A DNA stretch of 64,000 nt from Herbaspirillum sp. DW155 (GCF_037076565.1 NZ_AP029028.1:620001-684000), one strand, 5' to 3'. Positions 51,701 through 61,380 are shown, numbered from the stretch's first letter. Notes: a model not told the origin generated them from the letters alone. Translations and numbers: made by a program.

Positions 51701-52380
51701 TGCGCGTGGCCGTCGGCGAAGAGGTTCAGCACCGGCCAGCCGCGCGCCTGGGCATGCGCCAGCAGCTTGTCGTTGGGGTTGGTGGCGATCGGATCGGTCA
51801 CGCGTTCCAGAAGCGGAATGTCGTTCTGCGAATCGCTGTAGAAGTAGCTGCGCTCGAACTGATCCAGCCTGAAGCCCAGACGCTCCAGCCAGGCTTCGGT
51901 GTGCACGATCTTGCCGGGGCCGAAGGTGGGTGTGCCGTCGAGCTTGCCGGTGAGGTTGCCTTGCGCATCCAGTGCGGGCAGTGCGGCGATCAGGTGTTCG
52001 ACGCCGAAGTGCGAGGCAATCGGCTTGGTGACGAAGTGATTGGTGGCGGTGACGATGGCCACCAGGTCACCGGCGTCCAGGTGCTTCTTCACCAGGGCCA
52101 CGGCTTGCGGCAGGATGGCGGGCTTGACCACTTCTTCCATGAACTGCAGGTGCATCTCGTCGAGCTGCGTGCGCGGGAAGCGCGACAGGTTGCCCAGCGC
52201 GAATTCGAGATAGGCCACCGGGTCCAGCGTACCGTTCTGGTAATGGGCGAACCATTCGTCATTGGCCTTGCGGAAGCTGTCGGCATCCACGGCGCCGATG
52301 CGCGCCATGAATTCTCCCCATTCGTGGTCGGAGTCGAGCGGCAGCAGGGTATGGTCGAGATCGAAAAGGGCGAGGTTCAT
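51697..52380 (-). CDS. HAD-IB (SerB-like) hydrolase
   Basis: 227 residues. Motif I LALFDLDHTLLPLDSDHEW, motif II VTATNHFVTKPIA, and SDSQNDIPLLERV near the end mark the HAD subclass IB family of phosphoserine phosphatase-like enzymes. Substrate is unknown. It overlaps hda and pcnB by four bases on either side, so the three are translated as a linked set. Confidence 0.88.
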   Translation of the reverse strand: MNLALFDLDHTLLPLDSDHEWGEFMARIGAVDADSFRKANDEWFAHYQNGTLDPVAYLEFALGNLSRFPRTQLDEMHLQFMEEVVKPAILPQAVALVKKHLDAGDLVAIVTATNHFVTKPIASHFGVEHLIAALPALDAQGNLTGKLDGTPTFGPGKIVHTEAWLERLGFRLDQFERSYFYSDSQNDIPLLERVTDPIATNPNDKLLAHAQARGWPVLNLFADGHAQ

Positions 52381-53093
52381 TGTTCTCCGGATTCCTGTTG
52401 TAACAGTTCGCGTAGCAAGGGCAGGGTGATGGCGCGCTTGGTGGCCAGCGAGTAGCGGTCCAGCGCGTCGAGCATGCGCGACAGCGAAGGCATGTCGCGG
52501 CGATAGTGGGTGAGCATGTACATCATCACGGCCGGCGGAATCTCCAGGCCGCGGTCCAGGGTGATCTGCAGCAGGGCGGCGATCTTCTCGTCATCCGAGA
52601 GGTCATGCACCTGATAGATCAGGCCCCAGCCGAGCCGTGTGCGCAGGTCTTCGCGCAGTTCCAGGCGGGTCGGTGGCAGGGTGCCGGTGCAGACCATGCA
52701 GCCGCCCTGTTCGCGGATCTGGTTGAACAGGTTGAAGGCGGCGATCTGCTGTTCCTCGAACAGTTGATCGACGTCATCGAGCAGGTAATGGCTGGTCTGC
52801 GGGCTGTAGTCGAAGGCGGACTCGGGAGAATCGGCGCCGATCAGGCGCGCGCGGTTGCCTTCCTGGCCGGCCTTGGTGGCCAGTGCGTGCAGCAGGTGGG
52901 TCTTGCCGGCACCGGCTTCGGCCCAGAGGTAGATGAAGCGGTCGGTGCTGGCACTGCCGGTCTGGATGGTTTTGTCCACGCCGGCCGTGGCCAGCAGCTT
53001 CAAGCGCTCCAGCAGTTCTGCGTTGCGGCCGGTCACGAAGCTGTCGAAGCTTTGTGGCTGGTCCGCGCTCAAATCGAGCGGAATCTGTTTCAT
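52377..53093 (-). CDS. hda: DnaA regulatory inactivator Hda
   Basis: 238 residues, AAA+ domain related to DnaA. The N-terminal QIPLDL is the beta-clamp binding motif, Walker A is in AEAGAGKTHLLHALA and Walker B in YLLDDVDQLF. The DnaA DNA-binding domain is absent, as expected. Bound to the clamp it promotes hydrolysis of DnaA-ATP to prevent re-initiation. It heads the hda-HAD-pcnB-folK operon. Confidence 0.93.
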   Translation of the reverse strand: MKQIPLDLSADQPQSFDSFVTGRNAELLERLKLLATAGVDKTIQTGSASTDRFIYLWAEAGAGKTHLLHALATKAGQEGNRARLIGADSPESAFDYSPQTSHYLLDDVDQLFEEQQIAAFNLFNQIREQGGCMVCTGTLPPTRLELREDLRTRLGWGLIYQVHDLSDDEKIAALLQITLDRGLEIPPAVMMYMLTHYRRDMPSLSRMLDALDRYSLATKRAITLPLLRELLQQESGEQ

Positions 53094-53113
53094 CGGTGGC
53101 TATCAGCTACGAA

Positions 53114-53134
53114 GGCCGCAAGCTGCTTGCGGCC
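53114..53134 (-). other. Hairpins between the PerM-type gene and hda
   Basis: GGCCGCAAG pairs perfectly with CTTGCGGCC around a 3-base loop. A second dyad, GCAGGACG/CGTCCTGC, spans 53142-53182. Neither has a T run; they may end the transcript of the upstream PerM-type gene or lie in the hda leader. Confidence 0.4.
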
Positions 53135-53216
53135 AGTTAATGCAGGACGGCGCCAAGCGCCCGAGCCTGCGCAGCGTCCTGCAAGGGCAGGGAGGCTGTG
53201 ATCGATCATAAACTCT

Positions 53217-54299
53217 TCAACGGTTGTAAAAATTGCTGGCCAGATACTCGCGTCGCACATGCATGGCGATCACCGAGACAATGGCCGAGGCCGGCAGCGC
53301 CAGTAGCACGCCGACGAATCCGAACAACTGGCCAAAGGCCAGCAAGGCGAAAATCACCACCAGCGGATGCAGGCCGATACGCTCGCCCACCAGCTTTGGC
53401 GTGAGGATGAAGCTTTCCAGCACCTGCCCCACGCCATAAATCAGGGCCACCCACAACAATCCCATGGCGCCATCGAATTGCAAGATGGCCGCCAGGATCG
53501 CCAGCACCAGCCCCAGGCCGAAGCCCACGTAGGGGATGAACACCAGCAAGCCGGTGAGCACACCCACGGGAAGGGCGCTGTCAAATCCGGCCACGGTGAG
53601 CGCAACCGAATAATAGACCGCCAGCACCAGCATCACCAGCAATTGTCCTCGCAGATACTGGCCCAGCAGGCCATCGACCTCGGCCGCCATGGTATTGACG
53701 CGGGCGGCCCAGCGGCGCGGGATGAGAATCTGCACGCGCTTGATGAAAGGATGCCAGTCCTGCAGCAGGTAGAACAACACCATCGGCACGAACAGCAGAT
53801 TGGCCAGCCAGGCCAAGAGCGCCGTGCCACCGACCTTGGCCGAGGCCAGCACGGAACTCCACAGCTCGTCGCCGCTGGTGCTGATCTGTTGCGTGAGCAA
53901 GGCCTTGATGCCGGCCAGGTCCAGCCGCACGTCGATGCCCAGCTGATGCAGGCGCGGCGAGAGGAAGGCGTTCAGCTTGTCCAGCAGCGGCGGCACCTGG
54001 GCCTGCAACAGCGGGATCTGGCGCAGTACCAATGGCACCACGATCAGCACCAGCGCCAGACCGGCCAGGATCAGCAGCAGCACCATGATGGTCACGCCCA
54101 CGAAGCGCGGGATGCGCAGCGGGCCGAGACGGCGGCTGGCGATCCAGTCCACGCCGGGGTTGAGCGCATAACCGATGATGCCGGCGGCAACGAAGGGCGA
54201 GAGCATCGGCCCCAGCGCCACCAGTAGTGACAACAGCAAAATGCCGACAATCAGCCACGCCAGGTTCTGTTTTTGCTCTTCGGACAAAGAAAAAGGCAT
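53217..54299 (-). CDS. AI-2E/PerM family membrane protein
   Basis: 360 residues with about eight membrane helices: a cluster at the N-terminus ([20 protein letters not shown]), a long hydrophilic segment (about 100-200) and a C-terminal set with the conserved [18 protein letters not shown] region. The family includes exporters of AI-2 and Na+/H+ antiporters, so function is uncertain. ATG 54299 is preferred over a GTG at 54338. It is divergent from purM, a pairing conserved in betaproteobacteria. Confidence 0.87.
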   Translation of the reverse strand: MPFSLSEEQKQNLAWLIVGILLLSLLVALGPMLSPFVAAGIIGYALNPGVDWIASRRLGPLRIPRFVGVTIMVLLLILAGLALVLIVVPLVLRQIPLLQAQVPPLLDKLNAFLSPRLHQLGIDVRLDLAGIKALLTQQISTSGDELWSSVLASAKVGGTALLAWLANLLFVPMVLFYLLQDWHPFIKRVQILIPRRWAARVNTMAAEVDGLLGQYLRGQLLVMLVLAVYYSVALTVAGFDSALPVGVLTGLLVFIPYVGFGLGLVLAILAAILQFDGAMGLLWVALIYGVGQVLESFILTPKLVGERIGLHPLVVIFALLAFGQLFGFVGVLLALPASAIVSVIAMHVRREYLASNFYNR

Positions 54300-54403
54300 G
54301 GATTCGGAGTTCGCAGGTGGCGGTTTTGTTAAAATCACGGCTTGGCAGGGGCACTTCAGCCCTGAATCCCCTATTTTACCGTCTTCACTGGCAATATTTC
54401 ATC

Positions 54404-55447
54404 ATGACTTCACCTTCCAATGTCTCCCTCTCCTACCGTGACGCTGGCGTCGATATCGATGCCGGTGATGCCCTGGTCGAAGCGATCAAGCCGTTCGCCA
54501 AGCGCACCACCCGCGAAGGCGTGCTGGGCGGCATTGGCGGTTTCGGTGCCCTGTTCGAGATCAGCAAGAAGTACAAGGAACCGGTGCTGGTCTCCGGCAC
54601 CGACGGCGTGGGCACCAAGTTGAAGCTGGCCTTCCACCTGAACCGTCACGATACGGTCGGTATCGACCTGGTGGCCATGAGCGTCAACGACATCCTGGTG
54701 CAAGGCGCCGAGCCGCTGTTCTTCCTCGATTACTTTGCCTGCGGCAAGCTGGACGTGCCCTCGGCCACCGATGTCATCAAGGGCATCGCCGCCGGTTGCG
54801 AACAGGCCGGCTGCGCCCTGATCGGCGGTGAAACCGCGGAAATGCCCAGCATGTACCCGGACGGTGAATACGACCTGGCCGGCTTCGCGGTCGGCGCGGT
54901 GGAAAAGTCCAGGATCATCGACGGCACCAAGATCGCCCCGGGCGACGTGGTGCTGGGCCTGGCCTCCTCGGGTGCCCACTCCAACGGTTACTCGCTGGTG
55001 CGCAAGATCCTGGACGTGGCCAAGCCCGACCTGGAAGCCGACTTCCACGGCCGCAAGCTGGCTGATGTGCTGATGGCCCCGACCCGCATCTACGTCAAGC
55101 CGCTGCTGTCGCTGATGGAGAAGCTGGAAGTCAAGGGCATGGTCCACATCACCGGTGGCGGCCTGGTCGAGAACATCCCGCGCGTGCTGCAGGATCACCT
55201 GACCGCTGAGCTGGACGCCAAGTCCTGGACCATGCCCCCGCTCTTCACCTGGCTGCAGCAGCATGGCGGCGTGGCCGATGCGGAAATGCATCGCGTCTTC
55301 AACTGCGGCATCGGCATGACCGTGATCGTCTCCAAGGAAAACGCCGACGCCGCCGAAGCCCATCTGAAGGCCGCTGGTGAAACCGTCTACCGCATCGGCG
55401 CCATCCGCGCCCGCGCTGAAGGCGAAGCCCAGACCATCGTGCGCTGA
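54404..55447 (+). CDS. purM: Phosphoribosylformylglycinamidine cyclo-ligase
   Basis: 347 residues. Begins [21 protein letters not shown], with [35 protein letters not shown] and the [12 protein letters not shown] block. It closes the imidazole ring to give AIR in purine synthesis. ATG 54404 starts the homology. Its terminator hairpin was split from its T run by an IS insertion 60 bases downstream. Confidence 0.96.
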   Translation: MTSPSNVSLSYRDAGVDIDAGDALVEAIKPFAKRTTREGVLGGIGGFGALFEISKKYKEPVLVSGTDGVGTKLKLAFHLNRHDTVGIDLVAMSVNDILVQGAEPLFFLDYFACGKLDVPSATDVIKGIAAGCEQAGCALIGGETAEMPSMYPDGEYDLAGFAVGAVEKSRIIDGTKIAPGDVVLGLASSGAHSNGYSLVRKILDVAKPDLEADFHGRKLADVLMAPTRIYVKPLLSLMEKLEVKGMVHITGGGLVENIPRVLQDHLTAELDAKSWTMPPLFTWLQQHGGVADAEMHRVFNCGIGMTVIVSKENADAAEAHLKAAGETVYRIGAIRARAEGEAQTIVR

Positions 55448-55482
55448 TCGATGTAAATCGTTTTAAAGTTTTATAAAGTAAA

Positions 55483-55507
55483 AAGGCTGCATTCTGAATG
55501 CAGCCTT
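55483..55507 (+). repeat. Left copy of the 25-bp hairpin flanking the IS (purM terminator stem)
   Basis: AAGGCTGCATTC and GAATGCAGCCTT are perfect complements around one T. The same 25 bases recur at 57074-57098 on the other side of the insertion sequence. Here an A run precedes the stem but the T run is missing; the IS end follows directly. A second stem inside the IS edge (AACCCCGTGTT/AACACGGGGTT, 55520-55545) followed by TTGTTTTT can end purM transcription instead. Confidence 0.92.
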
Positions 55508-57073
55508 CAGGTTGATGACGAACCCCGTGTTTTCGAACACGGGGTTTTGTTTTTCAGGCGCAGGTAATTTGCAGATGGTCAATGGCGCAGAAGCTAAGCA
55601 AGGCGCTCATTTTTCTCTGTAGCCACTTTTGTACGCTGGCATAGGCGTTCAAGCCCGGTAAAAGCGCGCGCAAGCGCGCCACCAGCAGGGCAATCTTCTT
55701 CATGTTCTGGGCCGCCGCCGCCAACAAGCACTGCTCGGCGACCTTGCGCAAGCCGCGCATGCGGGCATAGCGATGTCCGTGCAATTGCTTGGCGTCGGCG
55801 AAACTGCGTTCTACCGTTTCCTTGCGTCTGGCATAGATGCGCTTGCCCCATTCGGTACGACGCCGATCATCCACCTTCTCCTTGGAGCGCTCCCACACAT
55901 GGCGCGTCACCACCTTGACCGCATTGGCGCTATTGGTGCATTGCTCGCGTACCTTGCAGCCCCGGCATTGTTCAGGCTTGGATTTGTATTCCCGATACCC
56001 CTGCCGATTGGTGGTGCTGTAGTGCAAGGGCTGACCCTGCGGGCAGATGTATTCGTCCCGATAAGCATCGTACTCATACGCCCGTTTAAAGAATGTCCCC
56101 GGCTTGTGGTTGGGTGTGCGGTAGCCCATCACGCCGCTGATCTCGCGATTCTCCAGTCCCTGGCAGACGGCCGGTGTGAAATAGCCAGCATCCAGGCCAA
56201 CGGCCTGTACATCAAATCCGAACGTCTGGCGCTGACGATCCAGGCGTGCCAGATAAGGTTGACTGTCATGGACTGAGGCGGGCGTGACATGGGTATCGGT
56301 AATGATGCAATGCTTGGCATCGACGGTGCGGTGATCCAGGTAGAAGAAGCCCTTGGGCTTGTCGTCGCGCACCATGTAGCCGCTCTCGGGATCGGTGCGA
56401 CTAACCTTGATCTCTTTGGTGGGCGGCTCATCATCATCGTCGCGCTTGAGCGGCTTCTTGCCATGCTCGGCACGGTCGATATCCACAGCCGCATCCAGTT
56501 CGGCCAGATAGGCCGAGGGTGTCTGGGTAACTTGAACGTAGTCGAACTTGTTCTTGTTGGCGTTGGCCTTGAGGTGGGTGCTGTCGCTGTAGAGCACGCG
56601 GCCATCGACCATGCCGCGTCCAATGGCCTGGCGCACGATCTCGTCGAAGATCTCTTGATAGACGGTGGTATCAATGAAGCGGCGGCGCCGGTTCTGGGAG
56701 AAGGTGGAGGAGTCCGGCACCTTGTCGGTCAGACGGAATCCGGCAAACCAGCGATAGGCCACGTTGACCTGGACCTCGCGGATGAGCTGGCGCTCGCTGC
56801 GGATACCGAAGAGGTAGCCGATGAACAAGAGCTTGAAGAGTACCACCGGGTCCAGTGCCGGGCGGCCATTGTCGGCGCAATACAGATGCGCCACCTTCTC
56901 GCGGATGAACTCGAAATGCACCGCCGCGTCGATCTTGCGCAGCAGATGGTCCTTGGGCACGAGCATCTCGATGGTCACCATCTCTAACTCGTGCTGGGCG
57001 GCTGTCGGTTTTTTGAGCATGACCGATTAAACAACAAAGCCTTGGCTCTCGCCAAGGCTTTGTCATCAATCTG
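55508..57073. mobile_element. IS1182-family insertion sequence
   Basis: 1566 bp. Terminal inverted repeats are CAGGTTGATGACGAA at 55508-55522 and, read inward on the other strand, CAGATTGATGACAAA at 57059-57073 (13 of 15 match). One transposase gene fills the element. It is flanked by 25-bp identical direct repeats that are each a complete palindrome. Inside each end lies a strong stem (55520-55545 and 57036-57061). Preference of IS1182-family elements for palindromic targets is known. The copy looks intact. Confidence 0.9.
55554..57020 (-). CDS. IS1182-family transposase
   Basis: 488 residues, full length. N-terminal DUF772-type domain (VPKDHLLRKIDAAVHFEFIR, DPVVLFKLLFIGYLFGIRSERQ), then a DDE-type nuclease domain with YSDSTHLKANANKNK, GLDAGYFTPAVCQGL and a C-terminal VERSFADAKQLHGHRYARM segment carrying the Glu. 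A cysteine cluster (CRGCKVREQC) is present. No frameshift or stop interrupts it, so the element may still be active. Confidence 0.93.
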   Translation of the reverse strand: MLKKPTAAQHELEMVTIEMLVPKDHLLRKIDAAVHFEFIREKVAHLYCADNGRPALDPVVLFKLLFIGYLFGIRSERQLIREVQVNVAYRWFAGFRLTDKVPDSSTFSQNRRRRFIDTTVYQEIFDEIVRQAIGRGMVDGRVLYSDSTHLKANANKNKFDYVQVTQTPSAYLAELDAAVDIDRAEHGKKPLKRDDDDEPPTKEIKVSRTDPESGYMVRDDKPKGFFYLDHRTVDAKHCIITDTHVTPASVHDSQPYLARLDRQRQTFGFDVQAVGLDAGYFTPAVCQGLENREISGVMGYRTPNHKPGTFFKRAYEYDAYRDEYICPQGQPLHYSTTNRQGYREYKSKPEQCRGCKVREQCTNSANAVKVVTRHVWERSKEKVDDRRRTEWGKRIYARRKETVERSFADAKQLHGHRYARMRGLRKVAEQCLLAAAAQNMKKIALLVARLRALLPGLNAYASVQKWLQRKMSALLSFCAIDHLQITCA

Positions 57074-57102
57074 AAGGCTGCATTCTGAATGCAGCCTTTT
57101 TT
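57074..57102 (+). terminator. Right copy of the hairpin with T run (original purM terminator end)
   Basis: Identical 25-bp stem to the left copy, here followed by four more T. Joining the A run left of the IS to this T run restores a canonical terminator, showing the ancestral state before insertion. Confidence 0.9.
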
Positions 57103-57130
57103 ATTTCCCTCAGGATTTTCCCGTCAAATG

Positions 57131-57187
57131 AAAACTTAGTTTTGATAAAACGAAAACTAAGTTTCCTCCAAGAAAAATCTAAGATTT
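57131..57187 (-). other. AT-rich dyads with CTWAG cores every 22 bp, after the Anbu gene
   Basis: AAAACTTAGTTTT (57131-57143), AAAACTAAGTTT (57153-57164) and AAATCTAAGATTT (57175-57187) carry CTTAG/CTAAG cores exactly 22 bp apart. The first two form a 12-bp stem with a 9-base loop that, on the minus strand, lies 36 bases beyond the Anbu stop and is followed by TTTTC; it may be an AU-rich terminator. Even spacing also suits protein binding. A similar site is at 63741-63777. Confidence 0.45.
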
Positions 57188-57199
57188 CCGGACCAGCCT

Positions 57200-58078
57200 T
57201 CAGCTGGCCTGCCCGACATCCCCATCCTGCTCCGCCAGGATCTGCCGCGGCACCGCCTGCAGCCCGCGCGCCACGCCATTGGGCGGCGGCACGCGCACCG
57301 GCTCGCTGATGTCGGTGGCCGTCGAGAGCACGTTCAGGGTATCTTCCGGCGGGGCATCCCAGACCGGATCGTCGATGGCCTCGAAGACGCGCTTCAATTG
57401 CGAACCCCAGCTGCGGCGGATCATCTGGAAATACTGGTTCTGCTCATCGATGGTGACGAAGCGGGTCACGGCCAGGTCTTCGTTTTCATAGACCAGCAGG
57501 TCCAGCGGCAGGCCCACCGAGATGTTGGACTTGAGCGTGGAATCCATGGAGATCAGCGCACACTTGGCCGCTTCGTCCAGCGAGGTATGCGGCGTGACCA
57601 CGCGGTCGATGATGGGCTTGCCGTACTTGGATTCGCCGATCTGGAAGTAGGTATTCTCATCGTGCGATTCGATGAAGTTGCCGGCCGAGTACATCTGGAA
57701 CAGCCTGCAGCGCTCGCCACGAATCTGGCCACCGAAGATGATGCTGACGTTGAAATCGATACCGAACTTGCTCAGCTCGGCGGCTTCGCGGTCATGCACG
57801 GCGCGGATGGCATCACCCAGGATCTGCGCGGCTTCGTACATGGTGGTCGCGGTCCAGATGCTGCGCCCCTCGGCATTGGTGCGGTCGGTCAGCATCTGGC
57901 GGATGGATTGCGAAATCGACAGGTTGCCGGCGGTCATCAGGACCATCACGCGGTCGCCCGGATTCTCGTAAACACTCATCTTGCGGAAGGTGCCGATATG
58001 GTCCACGCCCGCGTTGGTGCGCGAATCGGACAGGAACACCAGGCCGCTGTTGAGGCGCATGGCTACGCAGTAGGTCAT
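57200..58078 (-). CDS. Anbu-type proteasome-like peptidase
   Basis: 292 residues of the bacterial proteasome homologue family (ancestral beta subunit). Removal of Met exposes Thr2 (MTYCVAM), the expected N-terminal nucleophile, followed by the typical LNSGLVFLSDSRTNAGVDHI. The rest follows the Ntn-hydrolase fold to about residue 245 (DLAVTRFVTIDEQNQYFQ). A further 45 Pro-rich residues form a C-terminal extension. It lies 172 bases downstream of the alpha-E gene on the same strand. Substrates are unknown; linked ATP-grasp and transglutaminase genes suggest it acts on peptides or tagged proteins made by that set. Confidence 0.85.
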   Translation of the reverse strand: MTYCVAMRLNSGLVFLSDSRTNAGVDHIGTFRKMSVYENPGDRVMVLMTAGNLSISQSIRQMLTDRTNAEGRSIWTATTMYEAAQILGDAIRAVHDREAAELSKFGIDFNVSIIFGGQIRGERCRLFQMYSAGNFIESHDENTYFQIGESKYGKPIIDRVVTPHTSLDEAAKCALISMDSTLKSNISVGLPLDLLVYENEDLAVTRFVTIDEQNQYFQMIRRSWGSQLKRVFEAIDDPVWDAPPEDTLNVLSTATDISEPVRVPPPNGVARGLQAVPRQILAEQDGDVGQAS

Positions 58079-58250
58079 GATGGAATCGTGATACGTGGAA
58101 ACGGAAAGCCGGATTTTACCGTAAGGCCCGGCGCCAGAGCGCGTGCGCCGGGGACATCTGTCGTGACGTACCTACAGTAACGGCCTGTTTCCGGAAAAGA
58201 TGACAGTGGCTGTGCTTCTTTATTTCATCCGAAGCACAGCCAGGGACGGC

Positions 58251-59249
58251 TTACGCTGCCAAAGGAACAAGAAAATCGCGGCTGATGCGATTGCCCAGCT
58301 CGAAGATGCGCTCCAAAAATTCGGTGAGCGTATCGTGCAGGCCGGCGTCCAGGATTTCCTCGATGCGGGCGAACTTGAGATCGGCATGCAGCTTGCCGGC
58401 AAAGCGTTCGGTATCGGCCGAGACATCGTTGCGCACGTGGTGCAGGTTGGAGATCACGTTGCCCATGCAGGCCAGCAGCGAACGCGGCATGTCCGCACGC
58501 AGGATCAGCAGCTCGGCCACACGCTCGGGCGTGATGACATCGCGGTAGACCTTGCGATAGATCTCGAAGCCCGACACCGAACGCAGGATCGCGGCCCAGT
58601 AGTAGAAGTCCAGCTGCCCCGCTTCATCATGGGCGGCCTGGCTTTGCGACTGCGATTGCGACTGCCCGTTGAGCTTTTGCGACTGCGCTTCCTTGGCGCC
58701 GTGGAACTTGACGTCGATGATGCGCGCCGTGTTGTCCGCACGTTCCAGGAAAGTGCCCAGGCGGATGAAGTGGAAAGCCTCGTCCTCCAGCATGGTGCCG
58801 ATGGTCACGCCCCGCGAGAGGTGCGAGCGGTGCTTGACCCATTCGAAGAAATCGCTCGGGTTCTGCTCCAGCGCATTGGTCTGCAGATAGGACTGCATCT
58901 TGATCCAGGTGGCGTTCTGGATTTCCCAGGCTTCGGTGGTCAGGGCGCCGCGCACCGCACGCGCGTTCTCGCGCGCCTGCCGCAGGCAGGAGGCAATCGA
59001 GGACGGGTTGTTGGGGTCGCGCACCATGAAGTCGATGACGTCCTTCTGCGTGAGCTTGTCGTATTTCTGGTTGTAGCCATAGAGCAGCTCCGAGATACCC
59101 AGCACGGCGCGCCAGCCCTGCTCGGCGTCGTCGGTGGATTGTGGCAGCAGGGCGGTCTGCACATGCACATCGAGCATGCGGGCGGTGTTCTCGGCGCGCT
59201 CGGTGTAGCGGGCCATCCAGAAGAGGTGATCGGCGGTACGGCTCAGCAT
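58251..59249 (-). CDS. Alpha-E domain protein (DUF403)
   Basis: 332 residues, almost all helical. The start MLSRTADHLFWMARYTERAENTARM is diagnostic of the alpha-E family, which is nearly always encoded beside a circularly permuted ATP-grasp enzyme. A low-complexity (QS)4 run at about residues 195-205 is encoded by a short repeat in the DNA and probably sits in a loop. The start is one base after the ATP-grasp stop codon, so translation is coupled. Its biochemical role is unknown. Confidence 0.88.
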   Translation of the reverse strand: MLSRTADHLFWMARYTERAENTARMLDVHVQTALLPQSTDDAEQGWRAVLGISELLYGYNQKYDKLTQKDVIDFMVRDPNNPSSIASCLRQARENARAVRGALTTEAWEIQNATWIKMQSYLQTNALEQNPSDFFEWVKHRSHLSRGVTIGTMLEDEAFHFIRLGTFLERADNTARIIDVKFHGAKEAQSQKLNGQSQSQSQSQAAHDEAGQLDFYYWAAILRSVSGFEIYRKVYRDVITPERVAELLILRADMPRSLLACMGNVISNLHHVRNDVSADTERFAGKLHADLKFARIEEILDAGLHDTLTEFLERIFELGNRISRDFLVPLAA

Positions 59250-59250
59250 C

Positions 59251-60678
59251 TTATTTCTCCAGAATCCAGGTGTCCTTGGTGCCGCCGCCTTGCGACGAGT
59301 TCACCACCAGCGAGCCTTCCTTCAGTGCCACGCGCGTGAGTCCGCCCTTGACCATGGTGATCTGCTTGCCCGACAAAACGAAGGGACGCAGATCGAGGTG
59401 GCGCGGCGCGATGCCCGATTCCACATAGGTCGGGCACACCGAGAGTGCCAGCGTGGGCTGGGCGATATAGCCATCGGGCTTGGCGATGATGCGCGCGCGG
59501 AAGTCTTCGATCTCCTGTTTGGTCGACGCCGGACCGACCAGCATGCCGTAACCGCCGGCGCCGTGCACTTCCTTGACCACCAGCTTTTCCAGGTTGGCCA
59601 GGGTGTAAGAGAGATCCTCCTTCTTGCGGCACTGGTAGGTCGGCACGTTGTTGAGGATCGGGTCTTCGGACAGATAGAAGCGCACCATGTCCGGCACATA
59701 CGGATAGATCGACTTGTCGTCGGCCACACCGGTGCCGATGGCATTGGTGAGCGTCACCTTGCCGGCGCGATAGGCCTGCAACAGGCCCGGTACGCCCAGC
59801 GCCGAATCGGGACGGAAAGCCAGCGGATCGAGGAAGTCGTCGTCGATGCGGCGATAGATCACGTCGACCCGCTTGGGGCCGCGCGTGGTGCGCATGTAGA
59901 CCACGTTGTCCTTGACGAAGAGGTCCTGTCCCTCGACCAGTTCGACGCCCATCTGCTGGGCCAGGAAGGCATGTTCGAAGTAGGCCGAGTTGTACATGCC
60001 CGGGGTCATCACCACCACCGTCGGATCGGTCACGCCGGCCGGTGCCACCGAACGCAGGTTGTCCAGCAGCAGGTCGGGGTAGTGATCGACCGGTGCGATC
60101 TTGTGACGCGTGAAGAGATCGGGGAAGAGCCGCATCATCATCTTGCGGTTCTCCAGCATGTAAGACACACCGGACGGTACGCGCAGGTTGTCTTCCAGTA
60201 CGTAGAATTCACCCTCGCCCGCACGCACGATATCCACACCGGCGATGTGTGCGTAGATGTCGTTGACCACGTTCACATCCTGCATCTCGCGCCGGTACTG
60301 CGCGTTCTGGAAGATCTGCTCGGGCGGGATGATGCCGGCCTTGACGATCTTCTGCTCGTGATAGATGTCGTGGATGAACATGTTGAGCGCCTTGACGCGC
60401 TGGACCAGTCCCGCTTCCAGCTTGGCCCATTCGGCCTTGTGGATGATGCGCGGGATGATGTCGAAGGGGATCAGGCGCTCGGTGCCGGCATCGTTGCCAT
60501 AGACGGCGAAGGTAATGCCGACACGGCGGAAGATCAGGTCGGATTCGGCACGTTTGCGGGCGATGATTTCCGGCGACTGCGCCGAAAGCCAGCTGGCGAA
60601 TTCTGCATAGTGCTGACGCACTTGACCTGCTTCGCTGCTTGCGCCTCCTGAATACATCTCATCAAAAAAATGTGCCAT
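59251..60678 (-). CDS. Circularly permuted ATP-grasp protein (DUF404/DUF407)
   Basis: 475 residues. Conserved segments include RRVGITFAVYGNDAGTERLIPFDIIPRI at residues 50-80, VLEDNLRVPSGVSYMLENRK, PGMYNSAYFEHAFLA and KEVHGAGGYGMLVGP near the ATP site, then a C-terminal GGLTRVALKEGSLVVNSSQGGGTKD. The family is predicted to form amide or peptide bonds using ATP (amidoligase). It is the first gene of a minus-strand run with alpha-E and Anbu. A product or acceptor is not known. The 60679-60936 gap should hold the promoter; none was resolved. Confidence 0.88.
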   Translation of the reverse strand: MAHFFDEMYSGGASSEAGQVRQHYAEFASWLSAQSPEIIARKRAESDLIFRRVGITFAVYGNDAGTERLIPFDIIPRIIHKAEWAKLEAGLVQRVKALNMFIHDIYHEQKIVKAGIIPPEQIFQNAQYRREMQDVNVVNDIYAHIAGVDIVRAGEGEFYVLEDNLRVPSGVSYMLENRKMMMRLFPDLFTRHKIAPVDHYPDLLLDNLRSVAPAGVTDPTVVVMTPGMYNSAYFEHAFLAQQMGVELVEGQDLFVKDNVVYMRTTRGPKRVDVIYRRIDDDFLDPLAFRPDSALGVPGLLQAYRAGKVTLTNAIGTGVADDKSIYPYVPDMVRFYLSEDPILNNVPTYQCRKKEDLSYTLANLEKLVVKEVHGAGGYGMLVGPASTKQEIEDFRARIIAKPDGYIAQPTLALSVCPTYVESGIAPRHLDLRPFVLSGKQITMVKGGLTRVALKEGSLVVNSSQGGGTKDTWILEK

Positions 60679-60936
60679 AGATTTGCTTCGCGTTCCCGTG
60701 GGAAGCGGGAATCTTTCTAAGTAGGTTGTAACGAAAACAGAGGCGGTGGGTACGGCAAAACTACAGCGTGGTTACAGCGTAATGCGATGGCGCTAGGGGA
60801 CTGCCGCTGCACGCCAGCGCCAGCGTGCATGAAGAAAGACTAACAGAGGCTTGAATTTTTTGACAGAGGAAAATTGCATGCTTTTGCTCCTCGCCCGAAC
60901 GGGTCTGCTGCCATCAAACGCAGACCCGCAGCGGCT

Positions 60937-61380
60937 TCAGTTAGTCCATGGCGTCGGTGCAGGAACCTCGCAGGGGGCTGGCATATCGATGGTCTTGAAG
61001 TCGGCCGGACTAACGATTTCCAGATACTCCATGTCGGGCGAATAGTCGAACAGGAAGTGCACGATGCCCGGCCGCTGGTGTACGCAGTCGCCCGCCTTGA
61101 CCAGCGTGACCTCGGTTTCATACATGAAGCGCGCCCAGCCTTTCAACATGATGACGATGTGAAAGTTGGCCTCATGCCGGTGCCATCCGGTGCCGGTCTG
61201 CGGTGCCATGTTGGCCTTGACCAGTTGCGCCACCACCTGGCCGCCGGTGGCGGCGGCAATGCCCAGATCGCGGTACAGGAAGAAGTCGCGCAGTCCGCCT
61301 GTTTGATAGGGCGTGTCGCCCTCGCTCACATGCGAGAAAGTGTTTTGCGCCAGTACGCTTGGATCAGCTACGGTATTCAT
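60937..61380 (-). CDS. Cupin domain protein
   Basis: 147 residues. The cupin metal motif is seen in GTGWHRHEANFHIVIMLKGWARF and GDCVHQRPGIVHFLFDYSPD. A short N-terminal part (YQTGGLRDFFLYRDLGIAAAT) precedes it. Function could be enzymatic or sensory; there is no DNA-binding domain. ATG 61380 follows AAGGA by 9 bases. It lies on the same strand as the ATP-grasp gene but 258 bases away, so a shared role is uncertain. Confidence 0.8.
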   Translation of the reverse strand: MNTVADPSVLAQNTFSHVSEGDTPYQTGGLRDFFLYRDLGIAAATGGQVVAQLVKANMAPQTGTGWHRHEANFHIVIMLKGWARFMYETEVTLVKAGDCVHQRPGIVHFLFDYSPDMEYLEIVSPADFKTIDMPAPCEVPAPTPWTN

